Shown piece by piece: positions 8,144-16,753 of a DNA stretch of 45,175 nt. The DNA comes from an uncultured Ruminococcus sp. (GTDB taxonomy: Bacteria; Bacillota; Clostridia; UBA1212). The translations under genes were made by a program, and so were the position numbers. Position 1 is the stretch's first letter, and every line of letters begins with the position of its first letter. Below the pieces are notes generated by a model, which made no database searches, had not been told where the DNA came from, and was given only the letters and a program-made list of their open reading frames with translations. Where the stretch lies: assembly GCA_902792515.1 (NCBI GenBank), contig CADAZX010000018.1:1-45175 (forward strand). Direction: 5' to 3'.

Positions 8144-9460
8144 TTAAAAGCTGTCAAATCCATTCCGGATCACATACCAGTATCCGTTTCTGTTTCCACC
8201 GATGCGTTTGATCTTCCCGAGCGACTTAAGGTCAGAAATAATCTCGGAAAGTCGGGTTTTGCCGAGACCGCATACCTTGCTGAGTTCATCAAGTTTCATC
8301 GTCGGGTTGTTTTTGATTGTCCTGAGCACAAGAACGTGGGATTTGGAAAGCCCGTCGTATGACGTTTGGCTCATGCTTGGTTCAAAGGCAAACGGTATGG
8401 TCACGGTGATATGATTATCGGAAATGTCAAACGCCTGTGTTCCGTAAACGCCTATGATCTTCGGAACTCCGTGGCCGGCCTGCTCTACCATCCCCAGCTG
8501 TCCCATTATTTTCTGGAGTGAAATGTTCACCGGATGAGAGATGCCTGCGAAAAATTCTTCCTTCGAGAAATCATAGGGGAGCCCGCCGGTCGAAATGATC
8601 TCTATGCGATCCGCAAAAATATAAATCGCCGGCGGAATGTTTTTGACCCATCTGTTGTGAAGACAGGCATTAGTCCATGCCTCGTCGAAGCAGTCAAGGT
8701 CAAAGAGAGGTGTTTCTTTCCGCTGAAGATCTCCGCTTAGATCGACCCGGACTTCATTAAGAGCAGCGACGTAGTCAAAGGCCTGTTTCATGGAAAGCAG
8801 AAGACAGTGATACCCGTATTCGTTGCGGCTGATCATCTCCTGCTTGTCCGTCCCTTTGAAACGCACGACTTTGATCGAACAGTTATTGCTGTCAGACAGT
8901 ATTTCCGCCAGGTAGTTGTACCGTCCGTTCTTCGTGAGAAGTCCCATGTTTCGGGCGAACGTCGATTCATCTATGGTCAGACCTTTTATGAGATAAAGCT
9001 GCTTCAGTTCGGTGAACGTCAGATCCTGGTTGATAGATTCAACGTTGTCGATGAGAACCTGTGAGTTTGAGAAAAATATCTCGCCCAGAAGATCCGGCGC
9101 AACCTTTTTGTTTTCGCTGCCCGTCCTGATCCTGTATTCGCCGTTTGCCGAATAGGGCTTGTTATAGCCCTCCGCTTCGATAACAATGACCGCCTTGTCT
9201 TCATAGTATTCGAAATATATTTTGGGAACTATCTGCGGTCGGACTGTTTCGTAGACCCTTGCGCTCAGCTTTCTCAGGGTTTCCTGTCCAACTGTTCCAT
9301 CGAGCCCGATAACTTCTCCCGAATCGCTGACGCCGAAATAGACTTTTCCTTTTCCGCTTTTGTTAAGCATAGCCGTCAGCGATAAGATGCCTTTATCAAG
9401 TTCGCTCAACGTTGATTTAAACTCCTGCGATTCTGTTTCATAGGTATTATCCAGTTTCAT
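8144..9460 (-). CDS. AlbA_2/Schlafen-type ATP-binding transcriptional regulator
   Basis: This 438-residue protein begins with the AlbA_2 domain: ESQEFKSTLSELDKGILSLT, then SGKGKVYFGVSDSGEVIGLD. A middle region of about 180 residues follows, then a GHKL-ATPase-like segment (IPPAIYIFADRIEIISTGGL, HPVNISLQKIMGQLGMVEQA, GHGVPKI). The protein ends in a winged-helix region (MKLDELSKVCGLGKTRLSEI, NRNGYWYVI). This is the architecture of the widespread 'putative DNA-binding / RecG-like helicase' family, which are predicted transcription regulators; some relatives occur in defence islands. The start ATG at 9460 has a strong AGGAGGA site and a near-consensus promoter. The gene lies in an AT-richer patch next to a decayed gene, which suggests horizontal acquisition. 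Confidence 0.85.
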   Translation of the reverse strand: MKLDNTYETESQEFKSTLSELDKGILSLTAMLNKSGKGKVYFGVSDSGEVIGLDGTVGQETLRKLSARVYETVRPQIVPKIYFEYYEDKAVIVIEAEGYNKPYSANGEYRIRTGSENKKVAPDLLGEIFFSNSQVLIDNVESINQDLTFTELKQLYLIKGLTIDESTFARNMGLLTKNGRYNYLAEILSDSNNCSIKVVRFKGTDKQEMISRNEYGYHCLLLSMKQAFDYVAALNEVRVDLSGDLQRKETPLFDLDCFDEAWTNACLHNRWVKNIPPAIYIFADRIEIISTGGLPYDFSKEEFFAGISHPVNISLQKIMGQLGMVEQAGHGVPKIIGVYGTQAFDISDNHITVTIPFAFEPSMSQTSYDGLSKSHVLVLRTIKNNPTMKLDELSKVCGLGKTRLSEIISDLKSLGKIKRIGGNRNGYWYVIRNGFDSF

Positions 9461-9491
9461 GACAAATGATCCTCCTACCTGTTGTGATCAT

Positions 9492-9520
9492 ATTATACAC
9501 TATCGGTTCGGATTAGTCAA
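9492..9520 (-). promoter_or_regulatory. Promoter of the AlbA_2-type gene
   Basis: On the minus strand, TTGACT, 17 bases, TATAAT. The -10 box is about 30 bases before the ATG at 9460, so the leader is short. Confidence 0.8.
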
Positions 9521-9525
9521 GTTTA

Positions 9526-9712
9526 TTACCCGCTTTTATTCCGGTTATCTTCCGCTTTTATATTCCGCTTCGAACAAAAACCGATTAATAACGCATAAAA
9601 AAGCAAGGCAAATATATGAGTTGAAGCAGCCTGACAACAGAACAGCAACCGGTTGACAACCAATTGGCAGTTTTATCTTCCGCTTTTGTTCCGCTTATCT
9701 TTCGCTTTTATA
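9526..9712. repeat. Cluster of CCGCTTTT short repeats
   Basis: The core (T)CCGCTTTTAT or a close variant occurs at about 9530, 9551, 9679 and 9702, with TTCCGCTT variants between, in two groups about 120 bases apart upstream of the AlbA_2-type promoter. The 9461-10134 spacer otherwise holds the inverted repeat CCAAC-AAACTA-GTTGG region (about 9788-9803) and the next promoter. No gene is seen. Confidence 0.5.
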
Positions 9713-9908
9713 GTCCGCCGATTGGAACGCTATTAGAGTCCGGTCTCCGAAAAAACACGCATTGGGAAAATCGTGGTATTTGGACATGCCAACAAACTAG
9801 TTGGAATTAGTCAAGTCCGAAACAGTTGTTGTGAAAAAAGTCAGTTCGACAAACCGGAATTTATCGATTTTACAGTCCAAGAAATCGCAACGATTATATG
9901 AAAAAGTC

Positions 9909-9937
9909 TTGGTTTTCGGAAGTTTTCCAAGTATAAT
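9909..9937 (+). promoter_or_regulatory. Promoter of the 10135 lipoprotein gene
   Basis: TTGGTT, 17 bases, TATAAT. An inverted repeat CTTGG...CCAAG spans the spacer and could be an operator. The transcript would have a leader of about 190 bases containing a CGGCAA/TTGCCG hairpin near 10045. Confidence 0.55.
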
Positions 9938-10134
9938 ACTGTCACGGGGGCGGGTGTGACGTCATCAGACCCGGTCTTTGCAGAAATCAAACGCAAATAA
10001 AACCCCGCAATTCATAAAGCTTTCACCGGCATAACCGGTCGCGGCAAATGGACGTTGCCGGGGCGACGCAGAGACGATCCTCTTCAAGAGACGGTGCGGC
10101 CCGGCGCGGATGAAAAATGCTGAGAGGTGAGAAT

Positions 10135-12564
10135 ATGAAAAAACTTCGGATTAGGACTTTTGCGGCGCTGCTGGCGGCGGCTTTGCTTGCGACATTCGCG
10201 GGACCTCTCGCGGGGTGCGACAAAAGCGGCGGACAAGGCGGCGACGGCAAGGACGGAAATGAGAACAAGATGCAGTACGACGATTTTACGCTGACAGAAA
10301 AAAACGGGGCGGTCACCTGCCGCACCGGCAACGGCCTGGAATACGCGGTCGAGGGATATCAGAATATCAAAGACAGCATGTTTGCGACAGGCGGCGAGGT
10401 GAAGGCGACATTTACAAAAGCCGTGAACTTCGGAACCGGGTTCAACCGCGTGACGTTCGGCTACAGGTGCTCGGGACCTTTTGAGATCGACGTCGTTTTC
10501 AAGGACGCGAAGGGGGCGGAGTCGAAGGACAGCTTTTTCCTTGAGGCGTCGAGCAACGGCACTTTCGACGCGCTCGTAAACGGTTTTCTTGACGGAAAGA
10601 CCTTCGACGGCATCGTATCGGTGACCGCGCGGCCGCTTGTCGAAAAGCGCAACCAATTCATGCTGAAGTCTCTGACAACTACCGCAATCGAGGTTCCTGA
10701 GACGGACAGTTTCGGCAATTTCTACGTCGAAAACGATTTCCTGCGGCTGGGCGTCAGGCTTGCGTGGGGCGGCGGAATTTCCTATATTTACGACAAAAAG
10801 TGCCCTGTAGCGGGTCTTGAGAACCTGATCAACCAGCACGACACCGGAAGGCTCGTTCAGCAGTCGTATTACGGTACGCAGAAGATCGAGGGCGTTTATG
10901 ACCCGGGCGAATTCCTCGGGCACGCATGGAACTACAACCCCGTTCAGGGCGGCGACAAGGGCGGAACGCATTCGCGGCTGATCGATTTCATGGTCGACGG
11001 TACGAGCATTTACGTTAAAACGCAGGCGAAGGACTGGGGCAACGTCGACGTTCTGACGCCGTCGTACATGGAAAACAAGTATTCGCTTGACGGGAACGTC
11101 GTCAACACGTACAACCGCTTCGTCGATTTTTCGGGCTACAAGCACCCGTTCTTCCTGCAGGAGCTGCCGGCGTTCTACACGGTGAGCTACCTCGACACGT
11201 TCGTCTATTATTACGGGAAGGCGCCGTGGACAGGCGACGCGCTGCTCTTTAAGGACTCGCTTCCCGACTGGACGAGCGCGACGGACGGCGGCGAAAACGT
11301 GTTCCAGATTCCGCGCGGCAACACCGAGACGTGGGCGGCGTGGGTCAACACGGACGACAACTACGGAATAGGTGTCTACACGCCGAACGTGGACGTTTTC
11401 CACGCGGGACGCTACAAGTACAACAAGTCGAAGAGCGCGGAGGACGACGCGACGAACTATTTCGCGCCGAGGGGCGAGATCAAGCTTGTGAGCTACGAGC
11501 CGCTTGAGTACAGCTACCTCATTACAACTGGCACCGTCGAGGACATCAGAGCGTGCTTCCTGAAAAACAAGGATTTCACGTTCAACCCGATCCTCTCGCT
11601 CAACAAGCCCGGGGCAGAGACGGACGAGCTTTTCGACTTCAACTTCCTCGACTTTTCGAAGGAGGGAACGGAGGCCGTTTTCGGCGATCTCCACAACACG
11701 ACGGTTGAATACGACGAAGCCGAGCAGGCCGCCAAGCTGACGGTCGCCGAGGCGTACGACGTTTACACGGGACTCAGCCTTATCAACTCCTCGGCGGAGG
11801 ATCTTTTCGCGGAGGACTACGAGACGGTCGAGATGGAGTACATGCTGCCGAAAACGAATTCGCGGGCGAGCTACGACGTCGAACTGTTCCTTGTGTGCGG
11901 CGAGTATTCGAGCGCGATAGGCGGAATGTCGATAACGGGAACGCTGCGCCGCGACGGAAAATATCATACGGTCAAGTTCAGAGTGGCGTCGAAGGACTTC
12001 TGGGCGGGCGCGATCAACGTGCTCAGGCTCGACTACTTCAACGACTGCGCGAACGGCGACTGCATCTACATAAAGTCAATCTCGCTCAAAAAAGGCGCGG
12101 GCTCGCAGGAGGCCGGAGCGTTCACGTTCGACAGCGAAACGGGCCTTGACGACATCGCTTTCGCGACAGCGTCGTCCGTTGAGTTCGACTCTGAGCAGAA
12201 GGCCGCGAAGCTGACGGTTACGGGCGACGACGTGAACATCCTTCTCAACCTTAAGACCGGAGAGGCGCTCAAAGCGGAGGACTACTCGAAAATCGTTGTC
12301 GAGTACATGATCCCGAAGACGAACAAACAGAAGTCGTACAGGTTTGAAATGTACTTCTGCGTCGGCGGCGTGACGGAGCCGACAGAGGACAACTCCGCGA
12401 GGGAAAACTACGTTTTCGACGGCGAATACCACACGGTCGAGGTGCCGATGGACAGCTTCAAGACTCACTCGGGCGAGATGCTGTCGCTCCGGTTCGACTA
12501 TTTCGCGACGGCCGCGGCAGGCGACGTCATGTATGTGAAATCGGTGACTTTTGTCAAAAAATAG
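10135..12564 (+). CDS. Large lipoprotein with duplicated C-terminal beta-sandwich modules
   Basis: I chose the ATG at 10135 because GAGAGGTGAG precedes it; the upstream ATG at 10117 lacks a site. The 809-residue product has a signal peptide and lipobox P-L-A-G-C near residue 25. Residues about 50-190 are a beta domain. Residues about 200-490 are a domain with ENDFLRLGVRLAWGGGISYI, QHDTGRLVQQSYYGTQ, NYNPVQGGDKGG and TWAAWVNTDDNYGIGVYTPN, a pattern seen in unnamed secreted glycan-associated proteins. Two C-terminal modules are repeats of each other: each has a VEYDEAEQAAKLTV / VEFDSEQKAAKLTV opening, a 'V-x-Y-M-L/I-P-K-T-N' core, and ends with 'RLDYF...GD.(I/M)Y(I/V)KS(I/V)'. They look like carbohydrate-binding jelly rolls. 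The catalytic function is unknown. Confidence 0.7.
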   Translation: MKKLRIRTFAALLAAALLATFAGPLAGCDKSGGQGGDGKDGNENKMQYDDFTLTEKNGAVTCRTGNGLEYAVEGYQNIKDSMFATGGEVKATFTKAVNFGTGFNRVTFGYRCSGPFEIDVVFKDAKGAESKDSFFLEASSNGTFDALVNGFLDGKTFDGIVSVTARPLVEKRNQFMLKSLTTTAIEVPETDSFGNFYVENDFLRLGVRLAWGGGISYIYDKKCPVAGLENLINQHDTGRLVQQSYYGTQKIEGVYDPGEFLGHAWNYNPVQGGDKGGTHSRLIDFMVDGTSIYVKTQAKDWGNVDVLTPSYMENKYSLDGNVVNTYNRFVDFSGYKHPFFLQELPAFYTVSYLDTFVYYYGKAPWTGDALLFKDSLPDWTSATDGGENVFQIPRGNTETWAAWVNTDDNYGIGVYTPNVDVFHAGRYKYNKSKSAEDDATNYFAPRGEIKLVSYEPLEYSYLITTGTVEDIRACFLKNKDFTFNPILSLNKPGAETDELFDFNFLDFSKEGTEAVFGDLHNTTVEYDEAEQAAKLTVAEAYDVYTGLSLINSSAEDLFAEDYETVEMEYMLPKTNSRASYDVELFLVCGEYSSAIGGMSITGTLRRDGKYHTVKFRVASKDFWAGAINVLRLDYFNDCANGDCIYIKSISLKKGAGSQEAGAFTFDSETGLDDIAFATASSVEFDSEQKAAKLTVTGDDVNILLNLKTGEALKAEDYSKIVVEYMIPKTNKQKSYRFEMYFCVGGVTEPTEDNSARENYVFDGEYHTVEVPMDSFKTHSGEMLSLRFDYFATAAAGDVMYVKSVTFVKK

Positions 12565-12590
12565 GGAAAAATAAGTATTGGATGAATGAG

Positions 12591-12627
12591 CGCCGGCCGC
12601 CCCTTACTATAATGAGGGCGGCCGCGC
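12591..12627 (+). terminator. GC-rich hairpin between lipoprotein gene and pepD
   Basis: The arms GGCCGCCC and GGGCGGCC form a strong stem, but no good T-run follows (GCATTTTGG). It probably ends or attenuates the upstream transcript. A near-identical hairpin occurs at 32630-32667. Confidence 0.5.
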
Positions 12628-12651
12628 ATTTTGGAGGTAATCGAGACAATT

Positions 12652-14115
12652 ATGGAAGGAATTCTTAAGGGACTTAAGCCGGAGAAGGTTTTCGGCTTTT
12701 TCGAGTATCTGAGCTCAGTGCCGCACGGTTCGGGGAACACCGGGCCGATCAGCGAGCTCTGCGTTAAATTCGCGGAGGAGCGCGGACTGAGGTACTACAA
12801 GGACGACGTTAACAACGTAATTATTTACAAACCCGCGACGCCGGGCTGCGAAAACGCGCCGACGGTCATTCTGCAGGGCCACCTCGACATGGTCTGCACA
12901 AAAACGCCGGACAACGACCTCGACATGGCCAAGGAAGGCCCAAGGCTCATGACGGACGGCGAGTGGGTCTGGGCGGACAGGTCCTCTCTGGGAGGTGACA
13001 ACGCGATCGGAGTCGCGACGGCGATGGCGATACTCGACGACGACACGGCCGTTCACCCGGCAATCGAGGCGCTTTTCACGATCGACGAGGAGACGAGTCT
13101 TGTCGGCGCAGGAAAGCTTGACGCTTCGAATCTCAAGGGCAAGATGCTCATCAATCTCGACAGCGAGGAGGAGGGCGTTTTCACCGTTTCGTGCGCGGGC
13201 GGCATGCGGTGCGATTCGAGCATTCCCGTGATCCGCGAGGCTGTTTCCGAGGAGGAGTACGCCTGCTTCGAGGTAAAGGTCGGCGGCCTTATGGGCGGCC
13301 ATTCGGGAGCCGACATCAACCGCGGACGCGGCAACGCTTGCAAGCTGCTGGCGAGGTTTTTGTACGAGGCACAGGACGCGCTTGACGTGCGGCTGGCGGA
13401 CATCGGCGGCGGCGATTTCGACAACGTCATCCCGAAGACGGCGCGCGCGAGGGTCGCTGTCAAAAACGGCGACTGCGAACAGTTCGTCGAACTGGCGAAA
13501 AAATACGACGTCATCTTCAAAAACGAACTCGGGCCGTCCGACCCGGGCGTCGCTCTGACCGTCACGCCCGCCAAATCAGAAAACGACCCGGCTTCCGCGG
13601 GATCCACGAGGACTGCGCTCGCCGCGCTTTTCGCGACGCCCAACGGCATCCAAAAGATGAGCAGAACGATCGCGAACTTCGTGCAGACTTCCCTGAATCT
13701 AGGCGTTTTGCGCATGTCGGAAAACTTCCTGACGTTCTCCTGCTCGATAAGGTCGTCCGTCTACACCGAGAAGTACGAAACGCTTTCGGTCGTGCGCGCG
13801 ATCGTCGAGGCTTGCGGCGGAACGACTGCGATGCGCGGCGAGTACCCGGCATGGGAGTACAAGGAGGAGTCGGCGCTCCGCGAGGTGGCGCTTGAGGCGT
13901 ACAGACGCGTCTACGGCGGCGAGGCAAGGGTCGAGGGAATCCACGCCGGCCTTGAGTGCGGCGTTTTCGCGGAGAAGATCGAGGGGCTTGACGCCATCTC
14001 GTTCGGTCCTGACCTCAGGGACGTCCACTCGGTGCGCGAGAGGCTGAACGCGCCGTCGACCGCGAGAATGTACGAGCTCGTCAAGGAGATGTTAAAAATA
14101 ATCGCGGGGAAATGA
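12652..14115 (+). CDS. pepD: Aminoacyl-histidine dipeptidase (M20 family)
   Basis: The ATG at 12652 is chosen because a TTGGAGGT site ends 13 bases upstream, and the TTG at 12631 is part of that site. The 487-residue cytosolic metallopeptidase matches the PepD/M20C family in full length (about 480-490). Visible motifs are the zinc-binding HLDMVC, the bridging-aspartate segment SSLGGDNAIGVA, the catalytic-glutamate segment FTIDEETSLVGA, GGLMGGHSGADINRGRGNA, and the C-terminal FGPDLRDVHSVRERL that ends the catalytic domain with a zinc-ligand histidine. It hydrolyses Xaa-His and other dipeptides, supplying amino acids. It stands alone, and a 24-bp unit carrying its stop codon is tandemly repeated just downstream. 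Confidence 0.93.
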   Translation: MEGILKGLKPEKVFGFFEYLSSVPHGSGNTGPISELCVKFAEERGLRYYKDDVNNVIIYKPATPGCENAPTVILQGHLDMVCTKTPDNDLDMAKEGPRLMTDGEWVWADRSSLGGDNAIGVATAMAILDDDTAVHPAIEALFTIDEETSLVGAGKLDASNLKGKMLINLDSEEEGVFTVSCAGGMRCDSSIPVIREAVSEEEYACFEVKVGGLMGGHSGADINRGRGNACKLLARFLYEAQDALDVRLADIGGGDFDNVIPKTARARVAVKNGDCEQFVELAKKYDVIFKNELGPSDPGVALTVTPAKSENDPASAGSTRTALAALFATPNGIQKMSRTIANFVQTSLNLGVLRMSENFLTFSCSIRSSVYTEKYETLSVVRAIVEACGGTTAMRGEYPAWEYKEESALREVALEAYRRVYGGEARVEGIHAGLECGVFAEKIEGLDAISFGPDLRDVHSVRERLNAPSTARMYELVKEMLKIIAGK

Positions 14116-14163
14116 CGGATTGTTTTCGCGGGGAAATGACTGATTGTTTTCGCGGGGGACTGA
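14103..14163. repeat. 24-bp tandem repeat covering the pepD stop codon
   Basis: Two full 24-bp units (14103-14126, 14127-14150; one mismatch) and a 13-bp partial third unit. Each unit carries the TGA of pepD in a copy of the same context. Confidence 0.85.
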
Positions 14164-14299
14164 CGAGATAATTTCCCTAAAAAAAGAGAAAAAACTGCCT
14201 GAAGCGAAGGCGCCGCTCCGGAAACGGGCGGATTCGTGCCGCGTTGCAACAACGGATCATTCTTCAGGCTTGAATTTGATTTTACACTTTAGCTTTACA

Positions 14300-16438
14300 G
14301 TGAAAAAAGTATTGGCAAACGGAAGAATAAGATATTTTAACGCGTTCACGGCCGTGCTTATGGCCGCAATCATGCTTGCCGCGGCGCTTTCAGGGTGCGC
14401 CAACGGGAACGGCCATGTGCCGGACAATACGCCCGCGGTCACAGACCGGGTAACCGCAACTGCCGCGGCTGCGGAAAGCGCAACGCCAACGCCCGTTCCC
14501 ACGCCATCGCCGACGCCCGTTCCGGATCCGTCAACCGTCACATTGATGATAGAGGACTTCAACGCGATCACCGATCCGGTAAAGGAGCTCCGCCCGATAG
14601 ACCTCAGCGCTTTCGGAATCACGCATCCGGAGTTCGGCTTTGAGAGCGACTACGCGCAGGAAGGGCTGGCGCTGGTAAATACCCTTTCTTCTTCCGCGTG
14701 GTGCCAGGCGTTCGAGCTCACGGGCAAGCGGCTGAACGTGTTCAAGGACGCGCTCCCCGAGTATTACCTGCGGATCTGGGTCGCCACACCCGACGATACG
14801 AGCGTCGGACTCACCTTCTGTCTTGGCACGGGCGGCGGGCAAAAACGGAGCTATATCGACACTTCGAAAGCGATCGTCACAGACGCGGGCGGCGGGACCG
14901 TCGAATGCTCTACCGGAAATGATTCCTCCGATGCCGGGGACTTTTCATCCATCCGCATTCCCGAAGGCTTTGAAGGATACGTGGCGCTGCCGCTCGCAGA
15001 GCTTCTGCCGTGGAAAAACTACTCCGGCATATCGGACCTCACAAAAGTTAATTATTTGAAGATCGACGCGCGGCCCGCGGTTGCCGCCTACGGAGACCGT
15101 TACGTTCTCGACGCGTTGTGCATTTCCGACAGCGCTGTCGCGGAAATCCGCCCGGGCGGCTCAGGTTCGCAAGGCGACCAGCCGGACCAACCGTCATTTG
15201 CCGCCAAAAACGAGGAGCTCGACTATATGTTTTCTGAACTGTTAAACAAAGAAGCCACGTTCCGCTACTGCCCCGAATACGATCCCGCCGGCTACCCTGA
15301 CGTGAAAGCAATCTGGCTCGACGGCGTCAATTTAGGCAAAAAAGCCACCAAGGTGTTTGCGTACATCGGGTTCCCGGAAGGCGCGAGCGCCGACAAAAAA
15401 GTTCCGGCAGTCGTACTGCAGCACGGCGGCGGGGGATACGCTTATCCAAACTGGGTCAAAATGTGGAACGAGCGTGGCTACGCGGCGATCGCCGTCGGCA
15501 ACACGGGCTACTTCCCGGCAAGGCAGGGCATCACCGATTTTTACGGCGCCGCCTCATGGACGAGAAGCGTTCCGAAGGACGTTTTGGCCTCCGACCCGCG
15601 CGTTATGCCTCCCGACAACGACGGAATGTACTCGTCGACCGGCAGCGTTGACAGAATGTGGATGTACCACGCCGTGGCGCAGACGATACTTGCCAACAGC
15701 CTGCTTCGCGCCGATCCGCGCGTTGACCCCGAAAAGGTCGGACTGACAGGCATTTCCTGGGGCGGGGTGATCGTCTCGGTGGCCGTCGGCTACGACCCGA
15801 GGTTTGCGTTTGCGATCCCGGTATACGGCAGCGGCTACCTGAACGAAGCCCATTCCTGGATGAAGGACAATTTCAACTCCGCGGGAACGCGCGAGCTCTG
15901 GGAGCCGTCGCTAAAGCTGAAGGACGTCAAGACGCCGGTGCTCTGGCTTTGCTGGGCGGACGACAACTGCTTCTCAATAAACTCCAACGGCAAGTCCTGC
16001 CTTGACACCAAGGGCAGCGTGCTGTCTGTGATCCAAAACTGGAGCCACGGCCATATAGAAGGCTGGAGCAGGCCGGAAATTTACCGCTTCGCAGACAGTG
16101 CCGTAAAAGGCGGCGAACCGCTCGCAACGTTTAAAACGCTGCCCGGCAGCGGCCGCGATATTTCGCTCAGGGTCACACTTCCCGCCGACGCGTCTGAGGT
16201 CAAGGCCCGCGTGTGCTATATTGACGCGCCGCTCAGCTACTCGCCAAACGGAAGGCTGCATATCGACGGCCAGAACACCATCGATCAGGAATGGCATTCC
16301 GTGAGCTGCGACGTGAAGGGCGATACCGTTTCCGCGCGCTTGCCGGAAGGCGCGGCCGATTACTACGTGGAACTGTCCGTGCGCTGCAAGGGGACGTGGT
16401 ATATTACGGCGACTCCGCTGGCCAGCCTGATCGGTTAA
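14300..16438 (+). CDS. Alpha/beta-hydrolase esterase lipoprotein
   Basis: The best start is the GTG at 14300, giving a 712-residue lipoprotein with signal peptide and lipobox A-L-S-G-C near residue 33. It has no clear ribosome site, so the start is uncertain. A Pro/Thr linker (TPTPVPTPSPTPVP) leads to a carbohydrate-binding-like beta domain at about 75-275. Residues about 305-600 form an alpha/beta hydrolase of the acetyl-xylan-esterase/cephalosporin-deacetylase kind: oxyanion region VVLQHGGGGYAYP, nucleophile elbow G-I-S-W-G-G, acid candidate in LWLCWADDNCF, and histidine in WSHGHIEG. Residues after 600 are a beta domain. The likely role is removing acyl groups from plant or host glycans at the cell surface. 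Confidence 0.75.
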   Translation: MKKVLANGRIRYFNAFTAVLMAAIMLAAALSGCANGNGHVPDNTPAVTDRVTATAAAAESATPTPVPTPSPTPVPDPSTVTLMIEDFNAITDPVKELRPIDLSAFGITHPEFGFESDYAQEGLALVNTLSSSAWCQAFELTGKRLNVFKDALPEYYLRIWVATPDDTSVGLTFCLGTGGGQKRSYIDTSKAIVTDAGGGTVECSTGNDSSDAGDFSSIRIPEGFEGYVALPLAELLPWKNYSGISDLTKVNYLKIDARPAVAAYGDRYVLDALCISDSAVAEIRPGGSGSQGDQPDQPSFAAKNEELDYMFSELLNKEATFRYCPEYDPAGYPDVKAIWLDGVNLGKKATKVFAYIGFPEGASADKKVPAVVLQHGGGGYAYPNWVKMWNERGYAAIAVGNTGYFPARQGITDFYGAASWTRSVPKDVLASDPRVMPPDNDGMYSSTGSVDRMWMYHAVAQTILANSLLRADPRVDPEKVGLTGISWGGVIVSVAVGYDPRFAFAIPVYGSGYLNEAHSWMKDNFNSAGTRELWEPSLKLKDVKTPVLWLCWADDNCFSINSNGKSCLDTKGSVLSVIQNWSHGHIEGWSRPEIYRFADSAVKGGEPLATFKTLPGSGRDISLRVTLPADASEVKARVCYIDAPLSYSPNGRLHIDGQNTIDQEWHSVSCDVKGDTVSARLPEGAADYYVELSVRCKGTWYITATPLASLIG

Positions 16439-16499
16439 AAAAGGGCTCCGTTCAGGGAGGTCGGGTAGAAATAGAATAATACCGTTTTAAGTAGGGTAA

Positions 16500-16546
16500 G
16501 GAGGCGCCCCGCCTGTATGTGCGTGCGGGGCGCCTCCGCCTTTTTT
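16500..16546 (+). terminator. Rho-independent terminator of the esterase gene
   Basis: The perfect 13-bp arms GGAGGCGCCCCGC (16500-16512) and GCGGGGCGCCTCC (16525-16537) are followed by GCC and six T. Confidence 0.9.
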
Positions 16547-16621
16547 GTAAAACTTTTTTTCCGTTCTTGCTTTTTGCGTGCCGGATGTGCAAAACAGCGC
16601 AAAACAGCTTTTAAATACCTG

Positions 16622-16650
16622 TTGACAGTGTCAGGGAATAGTTGTATACT
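16622..16650 (+). promoter_or_regulatory. Promoter of the Crp/Fnr regulator gene
   Basis: The consensus -35 TTGACA, a 17-base spacer and TATACT. It is one of the best promoters in the window, so regulation is probably by repression at the adjacent palindrome. Confidence 0.9.
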
Positions 16651-16657
16651 CTGTAAT

Positions 16658-16673
16658 TGTAAAATATTTTACA
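16658..16673. promoter_or_regulatory. Operator candidate, 16-bp perfect palindrome
   Basis: TGTAAAATATTTTACA starts seven bases after the -10 box and so covers the expected transcription start. It is well placed for repression by a dimeric winged-helix regulator, most simply the Crp/Fnr protein encoded directly downstream. Confidence 0.75.
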
Positions 16674-16675
16674 TT

Positions 16676-16689
16676 TTTGCGGCCGCAAA
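16676..16689. promoter_or_regulatory. Second palindrome, TTTGCGGCCGCAAA
   Basis: A perfect 14-bp palindrome, two bases after the first. In RNA it would be a small hairpin at the 5' end of the transcript; in DNA it could be a second binding site. Confidence 0.5.
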
Positions 16690-16753
16690 CGTGCACAGGG
16701 CGAGCCGCGGCCTGGGACCGTGAACGGCACGGAAGACAGAGAGGAAGTTAAAA

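Noticed and set aside
9944..10134. Possible cyclic-di-GMP riboswitch in the lipoprotein leader
   Set aside because: GGCAAAT and CGACGCAGAG recall the motif, but the bases form a simple GGCAA/TTGCC hairpin and the GAAA tetraloop is missing.
10084..11967. 627-codon minus-strand frame opposite the large lipoprotein gene
   Set aside because: It is rich in Arg/Val/His and has no ribosome site; it is the antisense of a clearly coding gene in a G+C-rich genome.
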